Origin: Candidatus Endomicrobium macrotermitis | GTDB taxonomy: Bacteria; Elusimicrobiota; Endomicrobiia; Endomicrobiales; Endomicrobiaceae | Direction of reading: 5' to 3' | Length of the DNA stretch: 45,780 nucleotides | NCBI GenBank assembly: GCA_031271405.1 | Contig: JAISVT010000061.1 | Span: 1-45,780, forward strand | Shown here: positions 1 through 8,979 of the stretch, piece after piece | Layout: every line of letters starts with the position of its first letter | Numbering within the stretch: the stretch's first letter is position 1 | The notes under the pieces: generated by a model | What the model was told of the DNA's origin: nothing | Seen by the model: only the letters and a program-made list of their open reading frames with translations | Database searches by the model: none | Position numbers and translations under genes: made by a program

Positions 1-444
1 GTCTCGTGTGATTATTTTAGAACAATATCCGAGAAGCGTAACGGTCGGAGTTTCAATCCCCTAAACATCGGGTCTCGTGTGATTATATGCAAAACCTCTT
101 CCGGAGCAAAATAAACCGCCGTTTCAATCCCCTAAACATCGGGTCTCGTGTGATTATGAATAATGACTGTTGGATTTGTTTTGTCAATGATTGTTTCAAT
201 CCCCTAAACATCGGGTCTCGTGTGATTATGGATACTTTATTGACGTTAGTCCAAAGCCGCCGTGTTTCAATCCCCTAAACATCGGGTCTCGTGTGATTAT
301 TTGGTCTGATAAATATCGCCATCAGCAGTATGATAGTTTCAATCCCCTAAACATCGGGTCTCGTGTGATTATGAAGAAATGTACTCCTTATTGCTGAAAG
401 CAATAAGGTTTCAATCCCCTAAACATCGGGTCTCGTGTGATTAT
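1..444 (-). CRISPR. CRISPR array, type III-A, left end outside the window
   Basis: Six complete identical 37-nt repeats lie at 50-86, 121-157, 193-229, 264-300, 336-372 and 408-444. A seventh is cut by the window edge at 1-15. Spacers are 34-35 nt (16-49, 87-120, 158-192, 230-263, 301-335, 373-407). On the plus strand each repeat starts GTTTCAATCCCC and ends CGTGTGATTAT, so on the minus strand it ends in ATTGAAAC, the usual 3' end of type I/III repeats that becomes the crRNA 5' handle. The cas genes are also on the minus strand and the AT-rich flank is on the right. I therefore infer transcription right to left, with the repeat at 408-444 closest to the leader and spacer 373-407 the newest. 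Confidence 0.98.
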
Positions 445-692
445 AGGTAAATTATTTTTATTTATCAAATTCTTTTTTTTGCTTTTACAAAAAAACTTTC
501 TCAAAGCAAATTTCTCATCGGTAATTACAAAATAACTAAAATGTGCAATAATGCATTGATTTTTCAAAGACCTTTCTGATTTTTTAATTTTTCTCAAACC
601 GCAAAAACGTTAAAATTATATCAAGGTTTGAGGAAACTCCTATAAAAAGTAGTTTTCCGATTAATATATTGAAAAATGACGAACAATGCTAT
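445..692 (-). promoter_or_regulatory. CRISPR leader
   Basis: This AT-rich, gene-free stretch lies between the cas2 stop and the first full repeat, where a leader with its promoter and integration signals is expected. A TATAAT hexamer reads on the minus strand at 620-615, without a clear -35 box. If it is the -10 box, the pre-crRNA would carry about 160 nt of leader. I see no ORF with support here. Confidence 0.7.
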
Positions 693-1034
693 TTATTCAA
701 TATCTTCACTATTCAAATATGCCCTGTTCATTTTCATACCGAAATATATTTCTGATTTTTTAGGTTTTTCTTCTTTTTCAGACATATTATCCGTTATAAA
801 AACTTCGGACAAGCAGCGTGTGCAGACAGCTTGAACTATAAGCCTTGCTTTATTGTCCCCTATTATATTTTCAAGAGCATGTTTTAAATCTTCACGCTTT
901 CTTTTTGAAAGTTTACCTGAAAAACCCGTATATTGAAAACGGGAAAGTCCGTAATCCTTGCATTTTTCGGCAACTTTAGCGCGGATTTTATTTTTGCGGA
1001 CATCATAAAAGACTAAAGTAATCAGTTCTTCCAT
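693..1034 (-). CDS. cas2: CRISPR adaptation protein Cas2
   Basis: Cas2 dimerises and bridges two Cas1 dimers in the spacer-integration complex. The 113-residue protein begins with the Cas2 ferredoxin-like strand containing the conserved Asp of FYDV (about residues 8-11), followed by the helix and RFQYTGFSG strand typical of the family. About 20 residues at the C-terminus are charged and look like a tail. It starts 3 nt after the cas1 stop, so it is translated with cas1, and it is the last protein gene before the leader. Confidence 0.95.
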   Translation of the reverse strand: MEELITLVFYDVRKNKIRAKVAEKCKDYGLSRFQYTGFSGKLSKRKREDLKHALENIIGDNKARLIVQAVCTRCLSEVFITDNMSEKEEKPKKSEIYFGMKMNRAYLNSEDIE

Positions 1035-1037
1035 AAT

Positions 1038-2207
1038 TTACCATTTAAAAATAAACGGATCGTATTGTTTGTATCTACCTTCTAAAAAGCCAACTATTTT
1101 TCTGGCTTGTGACAAAATAATATCTGAAATCATTATTTTTTGCCCTTCATAGTATTCCGCTGACGACAAGCGGTCTATAATTTTTTCACTAAATTTTCGG
1201 CGGGTCTCCAAATCAATAAGCCCATTTGTAATTGTTATATTTCTGTTCAACATTATATAAGCTATAACGGTTCTGTCAACAATAGGAGCACGAAATTCTT
1301 CTATCAAATCAAAGACCAAAGATGGCTTCCCTTGCTGGTCGGAGTGCAAAAAACCTATATACGCATCTAAACCGGCTAAAGTAATTGCACTCCAGATTTT
1401 GGCATATAAAATTCCATAGCCGTAATTTAATAAAGGATTTACACAGTCTCTTGGAATTTTCCCCTTATTCAACCTTGCCCCAAATTCAATTTTTTCGGAC
1501 AAAATTTGCCCCACAGCCTGCCAATAAAGTCTTGCCGATGTTCCTTCGTAGCCCATAATTTGCTGTAAAGTTACATCTGTTTCTAAATCGTGAAGAATTT
1601 TTTGCATAATAGCGCAGGTATTTTTGACTGTTTGAATTTTCAAAAGATTTAATTCTGTATCCGGTTTCAAATTTTTAACGGCATATTTTAATAGTGAAGA
1701 CTGATTTGAAATTTTACCGCATACAACGCTTGCGGCAAAAGATAAACCAACTACAGATTTTTGCGCATTTATTTGAATTTTTTTGAGTTCGACTTTTTGC
1801 GGAGCGGACATCCCTTGCAGCAAAGCATAAGGTTTACCTGAAAATTCGTGAAAAGAAAGGTTTACTCCGGCTTTTGAAAACTCTTCTATTAAATCCGAGG
1901 AAAGCCCCACACCACGTGACATAATTGCGACAGTTTGCAGCCTGAAAAAAGGGAGTTCGTATATTGCTTTGTTGCTATCTTTAATAATAAGTCTTTCGGA
2001 TTTTTTTGAAAGTTTAACACCGTATCCCGAAACGATAAGATACGAAAAATCTTCGGAAACTAAATAAAACAAATTTTCATTAAATTGCCATTTTATAAGC
2101 GTACCGAAAAACAAAGGATAGTCTAAAGAAAAATATGAGAAATCTTCTGAAGAAAATAATTCCTGCTGAACATAAGGAGAAGGCTTGCGGATATAATCTA
2201 AACCCAT
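1038..2207 (-). CDS. cas1: CRISPR integrase Cas1
   Basis: Metal-dependent integrase that inserts prespacers at the leader-repeat junction. The catalytic triad is visible: Glu221 in GYEGTSARLYW, His288 in GFLHSD, and Glu303 in FDLIEEFRAP, with Asp300 nearby. At 389 residues it is longer than the usual 300-340, because of an N-terminal extension of roughly 50-60 residues before the beta-rich domain. No reverse transcriptase is fused. It sits between the CARF-RelE gene and cas2 in what appears to be a separate three-gene unit. Confidence 0.96.
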   Translation of the reverse strand: MGLDYIRKPSPYVQQELFSSEDFSYFSLDYPLFFGTLIKWQFNENLFYLVSEDFSYLIVSGYGVKLSKKSERLIIKDSNKAIYELPFFRLQTVAIMSRGVGLSSDLIEEFSKAGVNLSFHEFSGKPYALLQGMSAPQKVELKKIQINAQKSVVGLSFAASVVCGKISNQSSLLKYAVKNLKPDTELNLLKIQTVKNTCAIMQKILHDLETDVTLQQIMGYEGTSARLYWQAVGQILSEKIEFGARLNKGKIPRDCVNPLLNYGYGILYAKIWSAITLAGLDAYIGFLHSDQQGKPSLVFDLIEEFRAPIVDRTVIAYIMLNRNITITNGLIDLETRRKFSEKIIDRLSSAEYYEGQKIMISDIILSQARKIVGFLEGRYKQYDPFIFKW

Positions 2208-2243
2208 AAGAACTCTCTTATTAGAAAGAGATAAAAACTGTAT

Positions 2244-3323
2244 TTATTTTAAATGCGCGGCTATTTTATCAATAAGAAACATACCGTTTTGCTCCTTTAT
2301 ATACACTCTTCTTGAATCATTGAAAGGATATATTTCTCTTTGATAACCATTAACATTTGTTAAGCTGTGAAATTTCAACGATTTTAGATTATATCTTTCT
2401 TCGCCAGTATCAAAATACATTGCGAGATTATCTATCTTTTCTCCTAACACCTTTTTTTCATACAAATTTAATTTTTCATAATCTTTTTTAAAATTATCGC
2501 TGAATTTCAACTTATCGCTTAGACTTTCCTGTAAAATATTATAGAATCCTTTTTCAAGCAAATCATTCCACAAAATTTTACCGTTTCCGGCTAATTCACA
2601 TTCATTTTCATATACAAAATAAGCTGTTTTCGGTAAAGATTTTAACTGCTCATCGGAAGGTTTTTTCTCAAATGCTAAAAGCCTTAATGATTGTTTTTGA
2701 ACTTCATTTAACTTAAAAGGTATTTTCGGAATTTCAATAAAATCCTCTCCGGCGGTTTCAAATTGGTATAAAATTTTTGCACCATAAAACATACCTAAAG
2801 ACTGCATATATCCAGACCAACTCTTAAATCCGCCGGATAAAATAAAAACCGTTTCTCTTGATTTGTCATTGAATATTGCAAACAATTCGTTTTCGTAAAG
2901 AGATTTTATGCCTTCTTCGAAATTTTCTTTTGTATCTGCTTTAAGATTTTTAACAACTATTGCGCTTACAGTAATATTATATTTTTTATTAAGAAATGTG
3001 CTTAAAATTTTTCCGCTCTCTATTCCGGAATATGTATCGGTAGTCAAAAGATAAAACATATCTTTAGAAGCATTTTTCAAACAAGCGTTATAATAAGACA
3101 ATATAGTATTTAATTCTGCAGATGCTTTTTTTAAAATTTCAATATTGTCGGTTTGTTCCAAATATGTTTCTGCCGAAGAAAAAACTTTATTAAACAGCTC
3201 TTTGTCTTCTTTGCTTAAGTCATTTTCACTTTTATTAGCATTCGCATATACAAATTTTTGATAAATATGATCCTCTAAATTTGTCAAAACACTTGTCCCG
3301 CATGTTATAACTATTGTTTTCAT
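2244..3323 (-). CDS. CARF-RelE fusion (Cami1-like), cyclic-oligoadenylate-activated mRNA interferase candidate
   Basis: The N-terminal ~195 residues are a CARF domain of the APE2256/TIGR02619 type: a first strand ending in TCGTS (residues 7-11), LLTTDTYSG at 92-100, and the conserved ILSGGFKSW at 161-169. The C-terminal ~90 residues (about 270-359) do not look like HEPN. They look like a RelE/ParE fold: a helical start, RYNLKSLKFHSL at 310-321, then basic residues Arg329, Arg338-Arg339 and a final IDKIAAHLK resembling the RelE C-terminal strand. The known CARF-RelE family (Cami1) cleaves mRNA in the ribosome after cyclic oligoadenylate binding. Cas10 in this locus keeps GGDD, so a ligand can be made. 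The gene has its own promoter (-35 at 3377-3372) and an AGGAG ribosome site. The RelE assignment rests on pattern only. Confidence 0.75.
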   Translation of the reverse strand: MKTIVITCGTSVLTNLEDHIYQKFVYANANKSENDLSKEDKELFNKVFSSAETYLEQTDNIEILKKASAELNTILSYYNACLKNASKDMFYLLTTDTYSGIESGKILSTFLNKKYNITVSAIVVKNLKADTKENFEEGIKSLYENELFAIFNDKSRETVFILSGGFKSWSGYMQSLGMFYGAKILYQFETAGEDFIEIPKIPFKLNEVQKQSLRLLAFEKKPSDEQLKSLPKTAYFVYENECELAGNGKILWNDLLEKGFYNILQESLSDKLKFSDNFKKDYEKLNLYEKKVLGEKIDNLAMYFDTGEERYNLKSLKFHSLTNVNGYQREIYPFNDSRRVYIKEQNGMFLIDKIAAHLK

Positions 3324-3348
3324 ATATGCTCCTAAAAGTTTTTATTCT

Positions 3349-3377
3349 GTATTACAAAAACTTTATTAAAACATCAA
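3349..3377 (-). promoter_or_regulatory. Promoter for CARF-RelE-cas1-cas2
   Basis: On the minus strand, TTGATG (3377-3372) and TAATAC (3354-3349) are separated by exactly 17 nt. An AGGAGC Shine-Dalgarno follows at 3333-3328 and ATG at 3323. The 190-bp gap 3324-3513 after csm5 is otherwise AT-rich and empty. This suggests that the ancillary nuclease and adaptation genes can be expressed independently of the csm operon. Confidence 0.55.
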
Positions 3378-3513
3378 TCTTTGTCATATATAACAAAAAC
3401 ACTGTGAGATTCAGTTATGTTTTTAAAGTCTTATGTAAAAACTATATAAAATTTATAAATTATTAAATGTTTTAGTAAAAATATTTATAACACTATAAGG
3501 CTTTTTGACAAAT

Positions 3514-4608
3514 CTATGCCTTAACAAAAGGAATGATATCAACCACAGGGTCATTGGGATTTTCCAATACTTCCAATAAACACCATCCGAAAGTTGTATT
3601 GTCCGACAGCGTTTTTTCTTTTGTTTGGGAATGATATAAAGCCATAGAAGCATATTCTCTTATATCTTTGGGCTTTTTTGGATTTCTTATTTCTATTTCG
3701 CGATATTCATCTATCGTATGGCTTTCAGCACCTATATAACCGCCAAGCCGGCAAAGATAAGTTTTATTCTTAAATTTTTCTTGTATTTCATCAATTTTAG
3801 GAAGCAAAGGATAATTTATTCCTATTTTAGAATCTTTTAAAAGACTTTTGCTGTAATCGTGAGTTTTGGATAAAATATCGTTTATGTTTTCAAAAGATAT
3901 AAGTGTTTCCATATCTTTGCGAAGCTGCAAACTACCGTTAAATACGCTGCCGCTATTTATGCTTTCAACCATAACCGGAACGCTTCTATTTGAACGGTTT
4001 GCAACAGGTTTTTTTCTTTCCCTTACGGCATAAGCAATGTTTGTTTGAACATTGTTTCCTGTAAAATCCGAAGTTTTTAATGTAGTAAAAACATCTTTTT
4101 CAAAAGAGCCAAGCAGAAATTCTTCGGCTTTTTTCTTATCGGAAAAATCTTCGCCGTTTTTAACAAGATTTGAGATAAAGCCTGTTCTTAAAGCGCCCTT
4201 TAACGACGAACCTGAAATATACGCACTATGAGTATTAGGGCTTGTTATTGTTTTCTTTATGCCGAAATTGTTTATTTCATTCTTATCCGTGTTTTGCAAA
4301 CACTTTTTATAATTAGCGACTATTTGAGGCGCAATTTTTACTTTTTTAAAACTTTGCGGTTTTATATCATAAATCAACTTCATTAGTTTTTGCAGGGAAA
4401 AAATATCGGCTTTTTGGCATAAGCTGTTAAATTCTGTCATTTTATTTTTTTCCTGTAGCTTGCCTAGCAAAGCATTTTCATCAAATTCACAAAGCTCGCT
4501 TTTTATATCGTCAATATAAAATGACACGGGCTGAAATTCTGTACCGTCTCCGATATAGACAGGAGTTAAGGTATGTATTCTGATGTCTTTGTTTTCAATA
4601 TTGTTCAT
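3514..4608 (-). CDS. csm5: Type III-A RAMP protein Csm5
   Basis: Csm5 caps the 3' end of the crRNA filament of the Csm complex and supports crRNA maturation. The N-terminus has the Csm5 strand with IHTLTPVYIGDG, and ISGSSLKGALRTGF in the middle is the RAMP glycine-rich helix motif. I chose the ATG at 4608. A GGAGG stands just upstream, and the csm4 stop overlaps this ATG by one base. An ATG at 4611 is the alternative and would give an ATGA overlap. About 364 residues, normal for the family. Confidence 0.93.
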   Translation of the reverse strand: MNNIENKDIRIHTLTPVYIGDGTEFQPVSFYIDDIKSELCEFDENALLGKLQEKNKMTEFNSLCQKADIFSLQKLMKLIYDIKPQSFKKVKIAPQIVANYKKCLQNTDKNEINNFGIKKTITSPNTHSAYISGSSLKGALRTGFISNLVKNGEDFSDKKKAEEFLLGSFEKDVFTTLKTSDFTGNNVQTNIAYAVRERKKPVANRSNRSVPVMVESINSGSVFNGSLQLRKDMETLISFENINDILSKTHDYSKSLLKDSKIGINYPLLPKIDEIQEKFKNKTYLCRLGGYIGAESHTIDEYREIEIRNPKKPKDIREYASMALYHSQTKEKTLSDNTTFGWCLLEVLENPNDPVVDIIPFVKA

Positions 4609-5546
4609 CATTCCTCCAGCCTGCAAGGCAAACATAGAGAATACCCTTGAACCACAGTATCCGGCAAAATATCAGACACACCTTTAATAGCTTTGCCGAT
4701 AATGAATTGACTAACGGCAGATTCCCAATTACAAATTTCGGGAATGACAAGTAAAGCGGCTTCATCGGCAAAAATTACTGGCCTTTTAAACGGCTTCTTA
4801 GACACGGCAAGCTCTCCGCCGTGTTTCCCGTATCTTGTAAAAGGCTGAAAATATTTTAGCTCGTCTTTTTCCGAAGGAATAAAAGGGGATAAGGCGTATA
4901 AATAATTGCAACCGGAAAATTTCTGTTTAAAAATCGGGCTTTCTTCTATTGATTCTACTTCAAAATGGCCGTATCCGGAACTCGCTTTTTTACCATAACC
5001 TAAAATTCCTAAATTTTTAAAAGCTGCTTCTAAGTTTTCCTTATCAAAACGGGGTTCATCTATTGCGGCAAAAATAACAAGTTCTGTTTCATCAGAATAG
5101 AAAACGCTTTCAGTTGAAAACGGAGCAAATTCTCCCCCGCCGGTTGTTTGCGTCAACCTATTTATTGTATTGTGAGCTATATTTGTTGCACAAACATATA
5201 TTTCCTTTTTTGCTTCATCCTTTTTATCAGGAAATTGCAAATCATTTATTTGCAGACAATTGCCTTCGGCATAAGAAAAATATTTCTTCTCATCATTTGT
5301 CCTTCTATCTTCAAAGCTTTGTTTTGGGAATATTAAATGATTAGGGCAAGCAGGGCTAGGGAAAATGTATTTTTTATCTTTTTTATAAAATGCCGACGAA
5401 ACTACCATAAAAGGATTTGTATAGTAATCTTTCAATAAGTCTGATAAGTTTTCAATTTGGCAACAAAGAGCGCCAAAAAGCATATCGCCCTTTAACTGCG
5501 ATACAAAGGCAGACTTTGGTTTAATTAGTATTTCATAGATTTTCAT
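4608..5546 (-). CDS. csm4: Type III-A RAMP protein Csm4
   Basis: Csm4 binds the 5' handle of the crRNA and joins Cas10 to the Csm3 filament. The N-terminus (KPKSAFVSQLKGDMLFGALC) is the Csm4 pattern, and a glycine-rich GILGYGKKASSGYGHF segment around residues 183-198 fits the RAMP fold. 312 residues. It overlaps csm3 by 4 nt and csm5 by one base, so translation is coupled. A GGAGC site precedes the ATG. Confidence 0.93.
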   Translation of the reverse strand: MKIYEILIKPKSAFVSQLKGDMLFGALCCQIENLSDLLKDYYTNPFMVVSSAFYKKDKKYIFPSPACPNHLIFPKQSFEDRRTNDEKKYFSYAEGNCLQINDLQFPDKKDEAKKEIYVCATNIAHNTINRLTQTTGGGEFAPFSTESVFYSDETELVIFAAIDEPRFDKENLEAAFKNLGILGYGKKASSGYGHFEVESIEESPIFKQKFSGCNYLYALSPFIPSEKDELKYFQPFTRYGKHGGELAVSKKPFKRPVIFADEAALLVIPEICNWESAVSQFIIGKAIKGVSDILPDTVVQGYSLCLPCRLEE

Positions 5547-6229
5547 ATTTGCTCCGGCAACTCAAAGTCCTCGCCGTTAAGTTTTAAGTCCTCAAACTTT
5601 ATTCTTCCATATCCGCGAGAACCGCTTCCGCCAAGTGCGTCAAGCTCTAACAACCTCAAGCCTTTTTTAAATATTTCCATTAAATCTTTATCGCCTTCAA
5701 ATTCTTTAACCGAAACGTTAAAAGCAAATTCAACACCTTCCGGAACACGCTCTATAAATCTCGGATTTGACGCTTCTGACGTTTTTCTGTCAATGGAGTT
5801 TTCAGATTTTACTTCGCTTAAAATATAATCTTTGGTTTTCTCATTTACATAACAATCTGCAAAAGAGAGGCGCGTAGCACCTATCTCGTCCTGACTATTT
5901 TGGTCTGCACTGTCGCCAAAAAGTTTTAACAATTTTATAGCGTCATCGTATTCTTTAATTTTATCTTTCTTATCTTTATCGGAATACAAGTACTTACTTT
6001 GAAAAACTTTACCGCCCGTATGGTTTATAAGACCTAAAGACAATTCCAACAAAGAACGGATTTTACCTTTTAGCGATGAGCCGGGAATATACGGCTGCAA
6101 TGTTTTAGGATGTTTTACAACTTGACTGTCTATACCTCCAATGTGCATTTCCGCATCACCCGCGCCAACATGCAAACCTGTTTTTAAGACTATTGTTCCA
6201 GTTAATTGTTGTATGGAATTTAATTTCAT
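5543..6229 (-). CDS. csm3: Type III-A backbone RNase Csm3
   Basis: Csm3 forms the helical backbone and cuts target RNA every 6 nt. The conserved catalytic aspartate is visible as Asp34 in HIGGIDSQVV. The RAMP signature PGSSLKGKIRSLLE lies at about 50-63, and GGSGSRGYGRIKFE near the C-terminus is the glycine-rich loop. 228 residues, normal. It starts after an AGGAGC site and follows csm2 by 12 nt. Target-RNA cleavage should be intact. Confidence 0.95.
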   Translation of the reverse strand: MKLNSIQQLTGTIVLKTGLHVGAGDAEMHIGGIDSQVVKHPKTLQPYIPGSSLKGKIRSLLELSLGLINHTGGKVFQSKYLYSDKDKKDKIKEYDDAIKLLKLFGDSADQNSQDEIGATRLSFADCYVNEKTKDYILSEVKSENSIDRKTSEASNPRFIERVPEGVEFAFNVSVKEFEGDKDLMEIFKKGLRLLELDALGGSGSRGYGRIKFEDLKLNGEDFELPEQI

Positions 6230-6241
6230 TGTTTTATGCTC

Positions 6242-6655
6242 CTATTTTGGTTGATATTGTTTATAAAATGCCATAAACGCTTCAAAAAAGTCGGCAAAAA
6301 TCATAAATTTTTCAACTTCGTTTTCTTTAATCTCGTTAATTAAATCACTGAAAAATTTTCTGCATTTTTCGGACATATTGCCTCTTGCTTTTGAATATGC
6401 AAATTTAGCATTAAGCATTTTAATATATGGCAATTTCTTATTAAACTCTTCGTTTTCTTTTTGAGTTTTAATATGCGGCAAAACTTGTGTCTTAAAACTT
6501 ACAACTTGGTCATAAAAATTACGCATTTGAGAATATGCAACACCAACTTTTTTCACTTTTCCTTTATTATCGGTTACTGTTTCATTAGCAATTTCTTCTG
6601 CTTTTTTTCTTGCTGTTTCAGAAAATAAATCTGCATTTAAGATAAGAAATGCCAT
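6242..6655 (-). CDS. csm2: Type III-A small subunit Csm2
   Basis: Small helical subunit that lines the target-RNA channel. The helical, lysine-rich sequence with TVTDNKGKVKKVGVAYSQMRNFYDQV matches the Csm2 pattern in which a T-x-S/A-Q-LR-x-FY segment is conserved. I use the ATG at 6655 (137 residues). It overlaps the cas10 stop as TAATG and is preceded by a G-rich Shine-Dalgarno (AAGGGGG). An in-frame ATG 39 nt further upstream lies inside cas10 and has no such site. Confidence 0.88.
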   Translation of the reverse strand: MAFLILNADLFSETARKKAEEIANETVTDNKGKVKKVGVAYSQMRNFYDQVVSFKTQVLPHIKTQKENEEFNKKLPYIKMLNAKFAYSKARGNMSEKCRKFFSDLINEIKENEVEKFMIFADFFEAFMAFYKQYQPK

Positions 6656-8979
6656 TATTTCCCCCTTTGCCTGTTTTGATATATATTTTTCCACAATGCC
6701 GCTTTTAATATGCCGCGCTTTTCTTTTTTCTCTATCATTTCGACAAAATAGTTTATTAAGCTTTGCTTATCGCTTTGTTCTTTTATTTTATCGTTTCTGC
6801 CGATATAATAATTAAGTAAAGCACGCCACTTGAAGCATTGAAAATCTTTTATTGAAAGCAGTTTGTTTGTATTTGCTTTATTTTTAACGTCTTCTTCCTC
6901 TTTCGCCATTTTAATGAAAGCCATAAGCTTAACAAGCCCTGCGGAATTTATTTTTTGATCTTCTATCAATTCTTTAATTTTTTCATCGGTCTCGCTTAAA
7001 ATACCGCTATTAGCCCAGCTGATTGTTTCGCCAAAAAGAGTTAAAGCATTTTTTTCTTTTACATTATGCGCTTTTGATGCCGACAGCGCCTCTTCCGATA
7101 ATCTGTAAAATGTCTTTATAGGCTCATTGGGCTTTAATACAGCAATGCCTGCGCTAAAATTAACATTGCCGCAGAAATATTCTTTAAATTTTTCTTTTAA
7201 ATGTAGAGACAAATCAATTATTGTGTCCCACTTGCCGATTAAGAATAAATCATCGCCGCCTGCAAAAACGGTATAGACATCTGAAAATTTCTTATTCTCT
7301 TTTAATTCGCTTGGAAGCCAAACGGTAAAAAATGCGTCTAACTGCCGGCTAAACGTAGCCTGTTTTGACAAACTTGTATCGGGTTTTGAAATACCGTCCG
7401 CAAAAAGCGTGCCTAAATTATCTATATCGGCTTTTAATACTGCTAAACCATTTATTCCTTTTACATCATCGCCTGTGATTTTTTCAAATCCTTTTACGTC
7501 ACCTTCATCATTTTTAGGAACATACGCTGCCGATGAATTTAATTCAACTGTATCAAAAATACCAAAAATCGGGCTTTCTAATTTACATTCTTTTTTGTCT
7601 TTAACAAGTCTTGTGCCGATTTCAGTCAAGTCTTTGCATATTAAACATTCATCATCAACACTTGCTGTTGGGCGTTTACCACAATAATCACATATTTTCT
7701 CTCCATTTTGGAAATAATCGCCAACAACTCCCAATGAATCGATAGATAATTTTTGAAATTTCTTTATTTCAAGTTTTTTTGCGATATTTTCGCCAAGTTT
7801 TTTAACTCCGCCTTTTTCAGTTATGTCTTTTCCGGCAAACTCAACATAAGCAAAACCAACGCTTACTTCCCCATAAAACTTTTCGACAAGCCACTTATTA
7901 ATGCCAGTTTCGGTTTTGGCTATTTTTTCTTTTATCTCATCCGTATTCGGCAAAATTGCAGTAATCGCTCCGGCGGCATTCATAATTATTGACGTATGCG
8001 GCAGTCCGCAATTGCGGCATAACAAATCCGCAGCTTTTTCCATAAGCAAAGAAATATAATACGAGCGGCCTCTTAAAATTTTCGCCGATTTTTTATTTGT
8101 AACAGCGCCCTGCGAAAAAATAAAATCCTGTATTCCGTGAAATTTTATTTTTGTAAATAAAAATTTCTTAGTTTCATTATCTTCAAGCGCAGATTTATTC
8201 TCTTTTTCGTCTTTCTTGTGATAAACATATAAAGCCGACGCCAGTGCGGACGTTGTACGGGCATGGTCGTATAAAGAAACATCCGTTATAACGTCTTTTA
8301 CCGTAGCAGATGGTACGCAATATGTATATTCTTTATTTAATTTATCAAAAGTTTTAAACCATGCTTCAATATCCGTATAAATTTTTAAATCACTCAATTT
8401 TTGCCAAAATTGGCTGAATAGTTCTTTATATGTTCCTGTAAAATCGTCTCTTTCTTTAGGAAAGATACTTTCCGCGCTTAAAGGCGACAAAGAATATTGA
8501 AAACGCCTGTCATCATAGTTTTCTATGCCGCCTTTTATCTCGTCAAATATTGACATAAGGCGGGTTTTGGCATAATCTTTAATTTTAATATCTTTTGAAG
8601 CATCTTCAAATTTTTGTCTGTCAGTTTTTGCCGATAGCTTATCTGCAACGGTTATTATTCTTTCTCTCCAAGCATTATCCTGAATGTGATGTCTTGCCGC
8701 CATATTTATAAATGTTTCTTTGTCAGCTTCAATTTTAAGTATGCTTGATTGCAATAGATTTTCAACAACATAAGCAGTATAAAGTGCATGAACGTGAGAA
8801 TCTTTGCCGTCAGAACGTTTTGGCTGATAAGTTTCACGTTTATTTAGAAACTCATCAGTTGGCTTGATATCGGAATATCCGTCATGTTTAGCTCTCTCTG
8901 CAAATTTGCCGATATCATGCATAAAAGCGGCAAGAGCTATTATTAAAACGTCTTCAGGTGTTTTATTATACTGCGTCAT
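6655..8979 (-). CDS. cas10: Type III-A Cas10/Csm1, HD nuclease and cyclic oligoadenylate synthase
   Basis: Signature subunit of the Csm complex. The HD nuclease domain is intact, with His21-Asp22 in FMHDIGK. A four-Cys zinc ribbon (CDYCGK then CLICK) lies in the middle. The polymerase palm carries GGDD at residues 574-577, which makes cyclic oligoadenylates when target RNA is bound. The D4-like helical C-terminus follows. 774 residues is normal. Both ssDNase and second-messenger activities are therefore predicted. The messenger would feed the CARF-RelE protein encoded downstream. A GGAGG site precedes the ATG, which overlaps the cas6 stop by 4 nt. Confidence 0.97.
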   Translation of the reverse strand: MTQYNKTPEDVLIIALAAFMHDIGKFAERAKHDGYSDIKPTDEFLNKRETYQPKRSDGKDSHVHALYTAYVVENLLQSSILKIEADKETFINMAARHHIQDNAWRERIITVADKLSAKTDRQKFEDASKDIKIKDYAKTRLMSIFDEIKGGIENYDDRRFQYSLSPLSAESIFPKERDDFTGTYKELFSQFWQKLSDLKIYTDIEAWFKTFDKLNKEYTYCVPSATVKDVITDVSLYDHARTTSALASALYVYHKKDEKENKSALEDNETKKFLFTKIKFHGIQDFIFSQGAVTNKKSAKILRGRSYYISLLMEKAADLLCRNCGLPHTSIIMNAAGAITAILPNTDEIKEKIAKTETGINKWLVEKFYGEVSVGFAYVEFAGKDITEKGGVKKLGENIAKKLEIKKFQKLSIDSLGVVGDYFQNGEKICDYCGKRPTASVDDECLICKDLTEIGTRLVKDKKECKLESPIFGIFDTVELNSSAAYVPKNDEGDVKGFEKITGDDVKGINGLAVLKADIDNLGTLFADGISKPDTSLSKQATFSRQLDAFFTVWLPSELKENKKFSDVYTVFAGGDDLFLIGKWDTIIDLSLHLKEKFKEYFCGNVNFSAGIAVLKPNEPIKTFYRLSEEALSASKAHNVKEKNALTLFGETISWANSGILSETDEKIKELIEDQKINSAGLVKLMAFIKMAKEEEDVKNKANTNKLLSIKDFQCFKWRALLNYYIGRNDKIKEQSDKQSLINYFVEMIEKKEKRGILKAALWKNIYQNRQRGK

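Noticed and set aside
87-397. Overlapping plus-strand ORFs across the CRISPR array
   Set aside because: Their peptides repeat FNPLNIGSRVI because they translate the CRISPR repeats.
1-444. Plus-strand transcription of the array
   Set aside because: The repeat ends in ATTGAAAC only on the minus strand, and the leader and cas genes lie on the right and are minus-strand.
3453-3653. Small minus-strand ORF at the csm5 3' end
   Set aside because: It is out of frame over csm5 and the following AT-rich gap, without a start signal.
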